A stretch of DNA of 64,000 nucleotides, from NCBI GenBank assembly GCA_900149785.2, contig FSSI02000008.1:62001-126000 (forward strand), written 5' to 3'. This document shows positions 23,906 to 32,423 of this stretch, in pieces (position 1 is the stretch's first letter; each line of letters opens with the position of its first letter). The notes beneath the pieces were generated by a model, which saw only the letters and a program-made list of their open reading frames with translations, ran no database searches and was not told where the DNA came from. The translations under genes were made by a program, and so were the position numbers. Source of the stretch: Sodalinema lacuna_A (GTDB taxonomy: Bacteria; Cyanobacteriota; Cyanobacteriia; Cyanobacteriales; Geitlerinemataceae).

Positions 23906-25345
23906 TTAATCGGGTAGGGGTAAGTCGGTGGGAATCCAAATCGAGAAACAACTCCCCTGGCCCGGTGTCGAGTCCAGTTTGAGTTTTCCGCGATGTTGCT
24001 CGACGACGATGTCGTAACTACTGGTTAACCCCAGTCCGGTTCCTTGGCCGACGGGTTTACTGGTATAGAAGGGATCAAAAATTTTGTCTTGCATTTGACT
24101 CTCAATGCCAATCCCATTATCTTGAATTTCAATGGTGACAAAGCCTCGCTCCTCTGCATCCTGAGTCGTATTGAGGCGAATCTGAATTTCTGGGCTATAG
24201 TCACTCATGTCCTCACTCATGTCCTCAGTCATGTCCTCACTCATGTCTAGGGAGCGATCGCGCCGTCGAGTTTGGCCAATACGCTCGTCAATGGCATCAA
24301 TGGCATTGCCGATAATGTTAATAAAAACTTGGTTGAGCTGACTAATGTTACAGACAATCGGCGGCAGATCGGCATAGGTTTTGCTGATCTTGATCTCACA
24401 GCCGGTACGGGTTTGTTGCAGTTTGGCGTGACTTAAGGCGATCGCATTATCGAGATGCTCCCGTAGCTGAACCGGCTTAATTTCGGCTTCGTCGAGATGA
24501 CTAAAGGTTCGCAGCGATGTGACAATTTTTTCAATTCGGCTGGCCCCAGATTTCATGGATTTTAAAAGGTTAATAAAATCTTTTGCAATATAGTCAATAT
24601 CAACCTGCTCTAAAACCTCAGCCAGTTCAGGTTCTGGGTTGGGGTAGATTTTTTGATAATGGGCCAGCAGTTCGAGTAATTCCTCGGTATAGGTTTGAGC
24701 GTGGGGAAGATTGCCTAAAATAAAACTGACGGGATTATTAATTTCATGGGCAATTCCGGCGACAAATTGTCCCAAAGCTGACATTTTTTCCGCTTGAATC
24801 AAGCTGGCTTGGGTTCGCTGGAGCCGGTTCAAGGTTTGGCTAAGTTGCGCAACGTTGCGGCGTAACTCCATCTGGGCCACAACTTGACGGCTGAGAGCCT
24901 GCAATCCCTGAACTTGTTCGTCTGTTAACTCTCGCGGCTGGTTATCGATCGCACAGAGGGTTCCAATCGCCTGGCCATCGGGAGTTTGCAACGGCGCACC
25001 GGCATAGAAGCGAATTTGCGGACCACCGGTGACGAGGGGATTGTCGGCAAAGCGCGGATCAACTTCAGCATTAGGAACGACTAAAACTTGGCTCGGATCG
25101 AGGATGGCGTGAGCGCAAAAGGCTTGATCGCGCGGCGTTTCCTCAGCGTCAATGCCAACTTTGGATTTAAACCATTGCCGATGGCGATCGACTAAACTGA
25201 CGAGGGCAATGGGGGTATTACAAACATGAGCGGCCAACGTGGTGATGTCGTCGAAGGCTTGTTCGGGCAAGGTATCGAGCAGGTTATACTGCTCAAGAGC
25301 CTGTTGGCGTTCGACTTCGTTTTCAGGATAGGGTGCGGCGGGCAT
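23906..25345 (-). CDS. GAF-domain sensor histidine kinase
   Basis: 479 residues. A GAF domain (about 25-160) comes first, then a coiled linker, a HisKA-type dimerisation region with the phospho-acceptor His200 in GIAHEINNPVS, and a HATPase domain with the N-box INIIGNAIDAI, DNGIGI and GTGLGL. No membrane segment is seen, so it is soluble. Between the N-box and the G1 box there is an acidic four-copy MSEDM-type insert encoded by a 12-bp repeat. No response regulator gene is adjacent, so it is an orphan kinase. Confidence 0.9.
   Translation of the reverse strand: MPAAPYPENEVERQQALEQYNLLDTLPEQAFDDITTLAAHVCNTPIALVSLVDRHRQWFKSKVGIDAEETPRDQAFCAHAILDPSQVLVVPNAEVDPRFADNPLVTGGPQIRFYAGAPLQTPDGQAIGTLCAIDNQPRELTDEQVQGLQALSRQVVAQMELRRNVAQLSQTLNRLQRTQASLIQAEKMSALGQFVAGIAHEINNPVSFILGNLPHAQTYTEELLELLAHYQKIYPNPEPELAEVLEQVDIDYIAKDFINLLKSMKSGASRIEKIVTSLRTFSHLDEAEIKPVQLREHLDNAIALSHAKLQQTRTGCEIKISKTYADLPPIVCNISQLNQVFINIIGNAIDAIDERIGQTRRRDRSLDMSEDMTEDMSEDMSDYSPEIQIRLNTTQDAEERGFVTIEIQDNGIGIESQMQDKIFDPFYTSKPVGQGTGLGLTSSYDIVVEQHRGKLKLDSTPGQGSCFSIWIPTDLPLPD
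24201..24248 (+). repeat. Four tandem copies of a 12-bp unit inside the kinase gene
   Basis: TCACTCATGTCC at 24201-24212 and 24213-24224, TCAGTCATGTCC at 24225-24236, TCACTCATGTCT at 24237-24248. In frame, it adds four near-identical four-residue repeats (DMSE/DMTE) to the ATP-binding domain. Confidence 0.9.
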
Positions 25346-25421
25346 ATCGAACGATAAAGAATCGATAAAATGAATAAGGGAAAAATCGGTTTCAGGCCTT
25401 CGTTTGTAAGTCGTCAGGAGA

Positions 25422-25450
25422 CAGGCAGTTCAGTCCACCTGAACTGCCTG
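25422..25450 (-). terminator. Hairpin downstream of gor
   Basis: Perfect 12-bp stem CAGGCAGTTCAG / CTGAACTGCCTG with a five-base loop. It lies 78 bases beyond the gor stop on the minus strand. No T tract follows, so it may stabilise the mRNA end or act as a factor-assisted terminator. Confidence 0.6.
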
Positions 25451-25527
25451 TAGATGCAAGGGATGTTATGTCTATGATTCAGATGCTGTCCGGATCTGGA
25501 TTCGGACTCTGGATCTTGATGATGAGT

Positions 25528-26874
25528 TTAGCGCATGGTGACAAATTCCTCAGCAGAACTCGGATGAATGCCAATGGTGGCATCAAAATCGGCTTTGGTA
25601 GCTCCCATTTTGACGGCGATCGCCACCCCTTGGATGATTTCAGCGGCGTCTTCTCCCACCATATGCGCTCCTAGGACGCGATCGCTGTTGCCATCCACCA
25701 CCAGCTTCATTAAAGTGCGTTCATTCCGGCCACCGAGAGTATGATACATCGGCCGGAATTTAGAGCGGTACACTTGCACCGCATCCCCATACTGTTCTCG
25801 GGCCTCGGCTTCGGTTAAGCCAACGGTGGCGGCTTCGGGGGAGGAGAACACAGCGGTGGGGATGTTCTCGTAACTCATCTCCCGAGATTTGCCGCCAAAA
25901 TGGGTATCGGCAAAGACGCGGCCTTCGTTAATAGCGACAGGGGTGAGGTTGACGCGATCGGTACAGTCGCCGACCGCAAAAATATGGGGTTCAGCGGTTT
26001 GACTATAGTGATCGACGGCGATCGCTCCCTTCTTCACCTCGACCTTGGTGTTTTCTAAGCCTAACCCCTCTAAACGCGGTTTGCGACCCGTCGCCGAAAG
26101 GGTGATGGTATCGGCAACAATACTCCCCTCGTCACTATCGAGGTTCAGCGTCAAGGTTCCATCGTCTCGTTTCTCAACGGAAGTGATGTTGGTGTTGTTG
26201 AGGATGCGAATACCGTGGTTAGCCATTCCCTCCTGAATCGAATCCCGCAGATCTTCATCAAAGCCATTGAGGATTTTTTCACGACGAATCACCACTGTCA
26301 CCTCGGACCCTAAGCCCTTGAGGATACAGGCAAATTCTACGCCAATATAGCCGCCACCGAGGACCACCAGATGTTTCGGCTGTTGGGGGAGATGGAACAT
26401 TTCATCGGAGGTGATGGCATGTTCGAGGCCCGGAATCGCTGGTTTGACGGGTTTTCCCCCCACCGCGATGAGGATCTTCTCGGCGGTGATTTGGCGATCG
26501 CCGACTTGGATGGTATGAGAATCGACAAATCGCGCTGAGTCCCGAAAGACCTGCACCTCGGACTTATCGAGCATCTTCTGATAGATGCCATTGAGGCGGG
26601 TAACTTCATCGTTGACGGCCTTAATCATCTTCGGCCAGTCCAGTTGACTCTGCACGGCACTCCAGCCGTAACCCACGGCATCATGGAAATGCTCGGGGAA
26701 GTGTGACGCATAGACCATCAGCTTTTTGGGAACACAGCCTCGGTTGACACAGGTTCCCCCCAGGCGATCGTCCTCGGCAATGCCGACCTTAGCGCCATAT
26801 TCGGCGGCTCGGCGAGCGGTGGCAATGCCCCCAGAACCGGCCCCAATCACAAATAAGTCAAAGTCGTATGTCAT
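25528..26874 (-). CDS. gor: Glutathione-disulfide reductase
   Basis: Reduces glutathione disulfide with NADPH and FAD. 448 residues. FAD-binding VIGAGSGGIATARRAA (9-24), the redox pair in GGTCVNRGCVPKK (Cys42, Cys47), a second nucleotide-binding GGGYIGVEFA, the FAD motif HIFAVGDCTDR, and the C-terminal HPSSAEEFVTMR with the active-site His-Glu pair. Complete length for the family. It lies immediately before the peroxiredoxin-glutaredoxin gene, which uses the same thiol system. Confidence 0.95.
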   Translation of the reverse strand: MTYDFDLFVIGAGSGGIATARRAAEYGAKVGIAEDDRLGGTCVNRGCVPKKLMVYASHFPEHFHDAVGYGWSAVQSQLDWPKMIKAVNDEVTRLNGIYQKMLDKSEVQVFRDSARFVDSHTIQVGDRQITAEKILIAVGGKPVKPAIPGLEHAITSDEMFHLPQQPKHLVVLGGGYIGVEFACILKGLGSEVTVVIRREKILNGFDEDLRDSIQEGMANHGIRILNNTNITSVEKRDDGTLTLNLDSDEGSIVADTITLSATGRKPRLEGLGLENTKVEVKKGAIAVDHYSQTAEPHIFAVGDCTDRVNLTPVAINEGRVFADTHFGGKSREMSYENIPTAVFSSPEAATVGLTEAEAREQYGDAVQVYRSKFRPMYHTLGGRNERTLMKLVVDGNSDRVLGAHMVGEDAAEIIQGVAIAVKMGATKADFDATIGIHPSSAEEFVTMR

Positions 26875-27008
26875 AGAGTCTTTAGTCCTCTAAAGGTTTG
26901 CTGTTGGAAGGTTGCTGTTAAAATGCTGCTCTATTAGGTCGTTGCCGCAATAACCTAAAACGTCTGTTGCCATCCTATAACTTGCAAGGGTATTTTTTCA
27001 TCGGAAAT

Positions 27009-27041
27009 ATCCGGGACTCCCGTTTCTGGGGAATCCCGGAT
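27009..27041. other. Hairpin between prx-grx and gor
   Basis: ATCCGGGA and TCCCGGAT arms close a 17-base loop that can extend the stem partly. No T tract follows on either strand, so it is not a standard terminator. It may mark the 3' end of the peroxiredoxin transcript. Confidence 0.4.
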
Positions 27042-27097
27042 GAGTTGAGGCGAAGACTCACCAGTAATGGTTCGGGTAAGTCCTCACGGCTGAGGCA

Positions 27098-27829
27098 TTA
27101 TGCCGATTTCAGGTAGGTTTCGAGTTCTTCAGAACCGCCAACTAGCTGACCATCGACGAAGACCTGAGGCGCTGACGTCTTGCCAGTCATAGCTTTCAGG
27201 GATGCGGTAGAGGCATCGCGGCCAATGACGATTTCTTCGTAGTCCCAACCTTTGTCGTTGAGGAGGGATTTGGCTTTGGCGCAGAAGGGGCAACCGACTT
27301 TTGAGAACAGGGAGACATGTTTGGGCTTGGCTTGAGGGTTGATGTAGCCCAACATGGTTTCGGCGTCGGAGACTTTGAAGGGATCTCCGGGTTCTTCGGG
27401 TTCGATGAACATTTTGTCGATGACGCCATCTTTGACGTACATCGAGTAACGCCAGGAGCGCTTACCGAAGCCGAGATCGGCTTTGTCCACTAACATTCCC
27501 ATTTGTTCGGTAAAGTCACCGTTTCCGTCGGGAATGAGGGTCACGTTGTCACATTCTTGGTCTTTGGCCCATTCGTTCATGACGAAGGTGTCATTCACCG
27601 ACAAGCAGACAATTTCGTCAACACCGTTTTCTTTAAAAACGTTGGCAAGCTGGTTGTAGCCGGGCAGGTGACTCGACGAACAGGTGGGGGTGAAGGCTCC
27701 AGGAAGGGCAAAGACGATCACGTTTTTGCCGTTGAAGATTTCTTTGCTATCGACGTCTTTCCAGTCGCCATCTTGACGGGTGCGGAAGGTGACTTCAGGT
27801 ACCCGTTGTCCAGTTTTATCTTGTAACAT
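27098..27829 (-). CDS. Peroxiredoxin 5-glutaredoxin fusion
   Basis: 243 residues. Residues 1-165 are a Prx5-type peroxidase with the peroxidatic Cys50 in PGAFTPTCSSSHLPGY. The C-terminal 75 residues are a glutaredoxin with GCPFCAKAK (Cys180, Cys183) and the SAPQVFVDGQLVGG glutathione-binding part. Such hybrids reduce peroxides with glutathione as electron donor, which matches the neighbouring glutathione reductase. AAGGAG lies before the ATG. The leader holds a triple 11-bp repeat and a perfect palindrome (see those entries), so peroxide-responsive control is likely. Confidence 0.94.
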   Translation of the reverse strand: MLQDKTGQRVPEVTFRTRQDGDWKDVDSKEIFNGKNVIVFALPGAFTPTCSSSHLPGYNQLANVFKENGVDEIVCLSVNDTFVMNEWAKDQECDNVTLIPDGNGDFTEQMGMLVDKADLGFGKRSWRYSMYVKDGVIDKMFIEPEEPGDPFKVSDAETMLGYINPQAKPKHVSLFSKVGCPFCAKAKSLLNDKGWDYEEIVIGRDASTASLKAMTGKTSAPQVFVDGQLVGGSEELETYLKSA

Positions 27830-27854
27830 ATGGGTTCAACTCCTTGTAGTGACA

Positions 27855-27887
27855 GTGTACTAATTGTGTACTAATCGTGTACTGACG
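27855..27887 (-). promoter_or_regulatory. Three 11-bp direct repeats in the prx-grx leader
   Basis: GTGTACTAATT, GTGTACTAATC and GTGTACTGACG on the plus strand, one per 11 bases, about one helical turn. They lie between the palindrome and the start codon. Such phasing suits cooperative binding of a regulator, but it could also be a simple duplication. Confidence 0.55.
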
Positions 27888-27912
27888 GTGTTGGGTTAAC
27901 GGTGATGCAGTT

Positions 27913-27933
27913 AACTCATAATCGTTATGAGTT
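27913..27933. promoter_or_regulatory. Palindromic operator-like site upstream of prx-grx
   Basis: AACTCATAA-TCG-TTATGAGTT, perfect nine-base arms with a three-base centre. Size and AT-rich arms fit Fur/PerR-type boxes, although the sequence is not the standard PerR consensus. It is 84 bases upstream of a peroxidase gene start. Confidence 0.6.
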
Positions 27934-27959
27934 TATCATAAGTGGTAATGGAGGGGCTG

Positions 27960-28387
27960 TCAAGTCTCTGAATCAAACGCCGTCAAAAGACAGGTGGTAT
28001 CGAGAAGCCAGTAGTGAGGGCTAGGGGCGACGTTGCAGCGATCGCCCAGAGTGGCCAGAACCGGCGTTTGACCTTGTTCTAGGGTGTCAAAGGCACCTTA
28101 AAGCTAAACGGATCAAGTCCTAGGAGCGAGGCCAACTCGTAGAGATGGCGATAGCCCCAAGGCGCAACAGACTGGAAATAATCAGCAATCCAATCATTGG
28201 GAAATAGTCCAGGTTCCTCAAAACGCTGCATCCAAAAGACATGTTGTCGAGCATCATCTTGGATGCGATCGCGTCCCTGGCCGTCACGCCAGATGACCCC
28301 GGCCATTCCCCACCCGGTGAGGAGGCTCAACCCAAACCAGAAGCGAGCCGAGAGCCACAGTTGCGTGAGTAATCCCATGGCCGCCAT
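27960..28387 (-). pseudogene. Truncated membrane protein with out-of-frame C-terminal remnant
   Basis: An open frame from ATG 28387 to TAG 28079 (102 residues) has an N-terminal membrane helix and a block WMQRFEEPGLFPNDWIADYF that I recall from the start of large cyanobacterial multi-pass proteins of about 500 residues. After the stop, the next frame carries 30-odd further coding-looking codons (VLATLGDRCNVAPSPHYWLL) to TGA 27960. This looks like an internal deletion that left the two ends out of frame. Its ATG overlaps the stop of the upstream DUF3493 gene (ATGA), so it was co-translated. A real short protein cannot be excluded. Confidence 0.55.
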
Positions 28388-28665
28388 CAACGTTCCCGGC
28401 GGAACAGCCAAACCATCAACGCCACGACTCCCAGTTGTAGTGCTAGATTCGGCAAATCTGAGGCTAAATCGTTTCCCGCCGCCACCCGAGCCAGAAAGAC
28501 AAAGGCCCCGAGGAGGCCCGATGCCCCTAAACTGACATAAATAAAGAGACGAAAGCCTCGGTAAGGGGCTTTGGCTTCAGCGACTAAGCGCTGATATTTT
28601 TCTTCACTCAGTCCTTGGGCGGCTTTGGGGCGAGAGGAATAGGGTTGCGGATTTTGGTTCGTCAT
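28387..28665 (-). CDS. DUF3493-type small membrane protein
   Basis: 92 residues. N-terminal polar stretch, then LSEEKYQRLVAEAKAPYRGFR followed by two membrane helices (about 39-58 and 68-87) and a basic end. This is the layout of the DUF3493 family found in cyanobacteria and plastids (LPA-like). Function is unsettled. ATG 28665 is chosen; the longer frame adds an unlikely leader. The stop TGA overlaps the ATG of the next gene by four bases. Confidence 0.75.
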   Translation of the reverse strand: MTNQNPQPYSSRPKAAQGLSEEKYQRLVAEAKAPYRGFRLFIYVSLGASGLLGAFVFLARVAAGNDLASDLPNLALQLGVVALMVWLFRRER

Positions 28666-28851
28666 ACAAAGTCTAGGCAAAAAATACAAAGGACGGACTA
28701 TCAGCAACAGATGGGTCAGTCCCAACCTTTATCCTATCGAGATTCTCCAATATCTTGAATTTCTTTAAAGTCCTGTACGAAACGAGCTTGACCTGAGTAG
28801 AATTGTAGGGTAAAGGTTTAAGTTTTCGAGAGTTTGCTAGAGGTTCCTGTC

Positions 28852-30687
28852 GTGCAATTACAACGAGTCGCCGTCCAACGTGTGAGTGGGGCCTATGCCC
28901 TGATAGATAGTCTAAAACGCCATGGGGTTCGCCATATCTTCGGCTACCCCGGTGGTGCAATACTTCCGATTTATGATGAGTTATATCGTGCCGAAGCCCA
29001 GGGTGGGATTCAACATATCCTCGTCCGTCATGAACAAGGGGCATCTCATGCGGCCGATGGCTATGCCCGGGCCACAGGACAGGTGGGGGTCTGTTTCGGA
29101 ACCTCGGGTCCTGGGGCGACGAACCTCGTCACGGGGATTGCCACCGCTCACATGGACTCGATACCCATGGTCGTGGTGACAGGACAGGTTCCTCTGAATG
29201 CGATCGGTACCGATGCGTTTCAGGAAACGGATATTTTTGGGATTACGCTGCCCATTGTTAAGCATTCCTATGTGGTGCGAGATCCCAATCAGATGGCAAG
29301 AGTGGTGGCTGAAGCTTTCCATATTGCCAGTACCGGCCGGCCGGGTCCTGTCTTGATCGATGTGCCCAAGGACGTGGGTTTGGCCGAATGTGACTATGTT
29401 CCCATTGAGCCAGGATCGTTGAAGTTGCCGGGATATCGCCCGACGGTTAAGGGGAATCCGCGACAAATTGAACAGGCGATCGCCCTGATTCGTGAGGCCA
29501 AATCACCGTTGCTGTATGTCGGCGGTGGGGCAATTTCCGCCAGCGCCCATGCGGAACTGCTCGAATTGGCGGAGCATTTTAACATTCCTGTCACCACAAC
29601 CCTGATGGGGAAAGGGGCCTTTGACGAAAACCATCCCCTCTCCGTGGGAATGCTGGGAATGCACGGAACCGCCTATGCCAACTTTGCCGTGAGTCAATGT
29701 GATCTCCTGATTGCCGTTGGCGCCCGTTTTGACGATCGCGTCACCGGAAAATTAGATGAGTTTGCGGCTCGGGCTAAGGTGATTCATATCGATATTGATC
29801 CGGCGGAAGTGGGTAAAAATCGCGCCCCCGAGGTTCCGATTGTGGGCGATGTGCGCCAAGTTCTCATCGATCTGTTGCGTCGTCTGAAGGAACTCGGCCT
29901 GGGGATGGAGTCTCGTCAGACTCAATCCTGGCTCGATCGCATCAACCGCTGGCGCAAGGATTACCCCCTAGAGGTTCCTCAATATGCTGAGGTCCCCTCA
30001 CCGCAACAGGTGATTGTGGAATTGCATCGCCAAGCCCCCAACGCCTATTACACAACCGATGTGGGGCAACATCAGATGTGGGCGGCTCAATTCCTCAAAA
30101 ATGGTCCCCGTCGCTGGATTTCCAGTGCGGGATTGGGAACTATGGGCTATGGCCTACCGGCAGCGATGGGGGCTAAAGTGGCTCTCCCCGAGGAAGAGGT
30201 GATCTGTATTAGTGGTGATGGCAGTTTCCAGATGAACCTCCAAGAACTGGGAACGATGGCCCAATATGGCATCAACTTCAAAACCGTGATTATCAATAAC
30301 GGTTGGCAGGGGATGGTTCGTCAATGGCAAGAAACCTTCTACGGCGAACGCTATTCTTCGTCCAATATGGAAGTGGGAATGCCGGATGTGGAACTTCTCT
30401 GTCAAGCCTATGGGCTGAAGGGGATTAAAGTTACCCATACGGATCAACTCCAAGATGCGATCGCCGAAATGCTAGCCTACGATGGTGCTGTGGTGATGGA
30501 TGTCCGGGTTCATCGCACGGAAAACTGTTATCCCATGGTGGCGCCAGGTAAGAGCAACGCGCAAATGCTCGGGTTACCGGAACAGAACACGTTAGAGCGG
30601 GCCGTTGAACTGGTGTATTGTCCCAATTGCAACGCGAAAAACGCCTCAACCAACCATTTCTGTCCTGAATGTGGCACGAAGTTATAG
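28852..30687 (+). CDS. ilvB: Acetolactate synthase large subunit with C-terminal zinc ribbon
   Basis: TPP- and FAD-dependent; joins two pyruvates, or pyruvate and 2-oxobutyrate, in branched-chain amino acid synthesis. 611 residues. FGYPGGAILPIYDEL with the catalytic Glu, RHEQGASHAADGYARATG, the GTSGPGATN block, GARFDDRVTGK and the TPP motif GDGSFQMNLQELG are complete. The last 22 residues are a zinc ribbon, CPNC...CPEC (Cys590, 593, 604, 607). GTG 28852 has AGAGG upstream; a TTG at 28834 would add six residues. The small subunit gene is not adjacent, as in many cyanobacteria. Confidence 0.95.
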   Translation: MQLQRVAVQRVSGAYALIDSLKRHGVRHIFGYPGGAILPIYDELYRAEAQGGIQHILVRHEQGASHAADGYARATGQVGVCFGTSGPGATNLVTGIATAHMDSIPMVVVTGQVPLNAIGTDAFQETDIFGITLPIVKHSYVVRDPNQMARVVAEAFHIASTGRPGPVLIDVPKDVGLAECDYVPIEPGSLKLPGYRPTVKGNPRQIEQAIALIREAKSPLLYVGGGAISASAHAELLELAEHFNIPVTTTLMGKGAFDENHPLSVGMLGMHGTAYANFAVSQCDLLIAVGARFDDRVTGKLDEFAARAKVIHIDIDPAEVGKNRAPEVPIVGDVRQVLIDLLRRLKELGLGMESRQTQSWLDRINRWRKDYPLEVPQYAEVPSPQQVIVELHRQAPNAYYTTDVGQHQMWAAQFLKNGPRRWISSAGLGTMGYGLPAAMGAKVALPEEEVICISGDGSFQMNLQELGTMAQYGINFKTVIINNGWQGMVRQWQETFYGERYSSSNMEVGMPDVELLCQAYGLKGIKVTHTDQLQDAIAEMLAYDGAVVMDVRVHRTENCYPMVAPGKSNAQMLGLPEQNTLERAVELVYCPNCNAKNASTNHFCPECGTKL

Positions 30688-30755
30688 GGCGCGACTGGAC
30701 GCGATCGCCCAAAGGAGGGTAAGTACAGGAAACTTGCCCTCATTTTTGGACTCTC

Positions 30756-31067
30756 TCAAAGCTGATGTTGATGAACAGCCGAGTCTTCCGATTCGGCTTC
30801 TAGCCCATAACTAGCAACGACTCTACGGCCCACTAACACCTTGACTCGTTTCGCCAGACGCAGGGCTTGAATGGGGGCTTCCATGAGCGGGATCACATCT
30901 TGGATGCGTTGCGCCATAGCCGGAGTTTGCACCCGGATGCAAAATGAACCCCAAAACCGGAAAACTTGACAGTTTCCCAAAAGTTTAAGCTGTTGGAGTT
31001 CCTGGGGATCTTCTCGATAAAAGTCCCACAGAAGTTGAGTGAGTTGGCTGGGACGTTTCATGGCCAT
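30756..31067 (-). CDS. Conserved-looking hypothetical protein
   Basis: 103 residues, soluble and basic. The middle (QLKLLGNCQVFRFWGSFCIRVQTP) and the C-terminal part rich in Arg and Val could form a small alpha-beta fold. I do not recognise a family. Met3 (MKRPSQ) is an alternative start. The gene converges with ilvB. Confidence 0.6.
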   Translation of the reverse strand: MAMKRPSQLTQLLWDFYREDPQELQQLKLLGNCQVFRFWGSFCIRVQTPAMAQRIQDVIPLMEAPIQALRLAKRVKVLVGRRVVASYGLEAESEDSAVHQHQL

Positions 31068-31088
31068 AATAGATTTCTGTATTACAGT

Positions 31089-31310
31089 TTATGACAGGAT
31101 TTTTATTAAATCGGGAAATTTAGCAGACTTAGAGATTGCCTCTCCAAGAGAGTAAACCGAGATACCAACGACCTCATTTTCATTAAAACCTAGATCGCCT
31201 CCCAAGCGCTCGTTCATGACAAAAGACTTAACGTCTGTGGCAAAAGACGCGATAAGACTAAAAAACCTGTTAAACTCAAAAACTATCTTAAAATCGCTTG
31301 AATTTAGCAA
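31089..31310 (-). CDS. Small open reading frame, uncertain
   Basis: 73 codons with a plausible amino-acid mix (FSLIASFATDVKSFVMNERL), but it is AT-richer than its neighbours, and no family is recognised. It ends 22 bases before the next minus-strand gene and begins seven bases from the divergent TRAP gene. It may be real or a remnant; the region must also hold the TRAP promoter. Confidence 0.35.
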   Translation of the reverse strand: MLNSSDFKIVFEFNRFFSLIASFATDVKSFVMNERLGGDLGFNENEVVGISVYSLGEAISKSAKFPDLIKILS

Positions 31311-31316
31311 ATTGTT

Positions 31317-32423
31317 ATGAAACGTCGAGCCTTTGTCACTCGCAGTGCCGTTAGTGCAGCGGCCGTCTCGGCCCTGGCGGCCTGTACTGAAACCGCTGGA
31401 ACGGGGACTGATGCGAGTTCACTGCCCCGAGTGAACTGGCGCATGGCCACGAGTTGGCCCCTGTCTCTCGATACCATCTATGGTGGCGCGGAAACCGTCT
31501 GTCGTCGGGTGAGCGAGATGACCAATGGACGCTTCAGCATTACACCCTATGCCGCTGGTGAGTTAGTTCCCGCTTTGCAGGTGATGGATGCAGTACAAGG
31601 AGGGACTGTTGAATGTGGCCATACCGCCAGCTACTACTACATCGGCAAAAACCCCACTCTCGGCTTTGCCACAACGATGCCCTTTGGCTTCACGGCTCAA
31701 CAACAAAATGCCTGGCTTTATCAAGGCGGTGGCTTGGAGGCGATGCAAAAGGTCTATAGCGATTTTAATATCATTAACTTCCCGGCCGGAAACACCGGCA
31801 CTCAGATGGGGGGCTGGTTTAAGCGACAAGTCAACAGTCTGGCTGATTTAAATGGCTTGAAAATGCGTATTCCGGGGCTGGGAGGAACGATTATGGCCGA
31901 GATGGGGGTGAATGTGCAGGTGTTACCCGGTGCGGAAGTCTATCTGGCCCTGGAACGAGGTGCGATCGATGCGGCGGAGTGGGTTGGCCCCTATGATGAT
32001 TTGAAATTGGGGTTACATAATGCCGCTGAGTATTACTATTATCCCGGTTGGTGGGAACCCGGCGCGACGTTGGATGTGCTGGTCAATCGCTCAATGTGGG
32101 AGCGTTTACCGGCTGAGTATCAACAGGTGTTTGTGACGGCCACGGTGGAAGCCAATATGATGATGTTGGCTCAGTATGATGCCCTCAATGGTCAAGCGCT
32201 ACAGCAGTTGGTGGATGAGGGGGCTGTGTTATCGGAGTTTTCTGAGGAGATTATGGAGCGGGGTGAGACGATCAGTTTCGGGATTTATGAGGAGAATGCC
32301 CGAGAGAATGCCTCGTTCCGAGAGGTGTATGAGAGTTGGCTGGCGTTCCGAGAGGTGGTCTACGGCTGGCATCAACTGAATCAGTTGAGTTTTATTCGCC
32401 ATTCGTCCCGCGATCGCTCCTAA
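31317..32423 (+). CDS. TRAP transporter solute-binding protein (DctP family)
   Basis: 368 residues. The N-terminus has Arg-Arg and a hydrophobic stretch ending in LAAC (Cys23), a lipoprotein or Tat-type signal. The mature part shows the DctP fold: WRMATSWP, GRFSITPYAAGELVPALQVMDAVQ, GWFKRQVNSLADLNGLKMRIPG with the ligand-binding Arg, and ALERGAIDAAEWVGPYDD. It is closest to the TakP-type, which bind 2-oxo acids (recollection). DctQ and DctM membrane subunits are not nearby, so it is an orphan in this window. It overlaps the convergent membrane gene by four bases. Confidence 0.92.
   Translation: MKRRAFVTRSAVSAAAVSALAACTETAGTGTDASSLPRVNWRMATSWPLSLDTIYGGAETVCRRVSEMTNGRFSITPYAAGELVPALQVMDAVQGGTVECGHTASYYYIGKNPTLGFATTMPFGFTAQQQNAWLYQGGGLEAMQKVYSDFNIINFPAGNTGTQMGGWFKRQVNSLADLNGLKMRIPGLGGTIMAEMGVNVQVLPGAEVYLALERGAIDAAEWVGPYDDLKLGLHNAAEYYYYPGWWEPGATLDVLVNRSMWERLPAEYQQVFVTATVEANMMMLAQYDALNGQALQQLVDEGAVLSEFSEEIMERGETISFGIYEENARENASFREVYESWLAFREVVYGWHQLNQLSFIRHSSRDRS

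Noticed and set aside
27009..27041. Intrinsic terminator between prx-grx and gor
   Set aside because: The hairpin is real but no T tract follows on either strand, so I kept it only as a structure.
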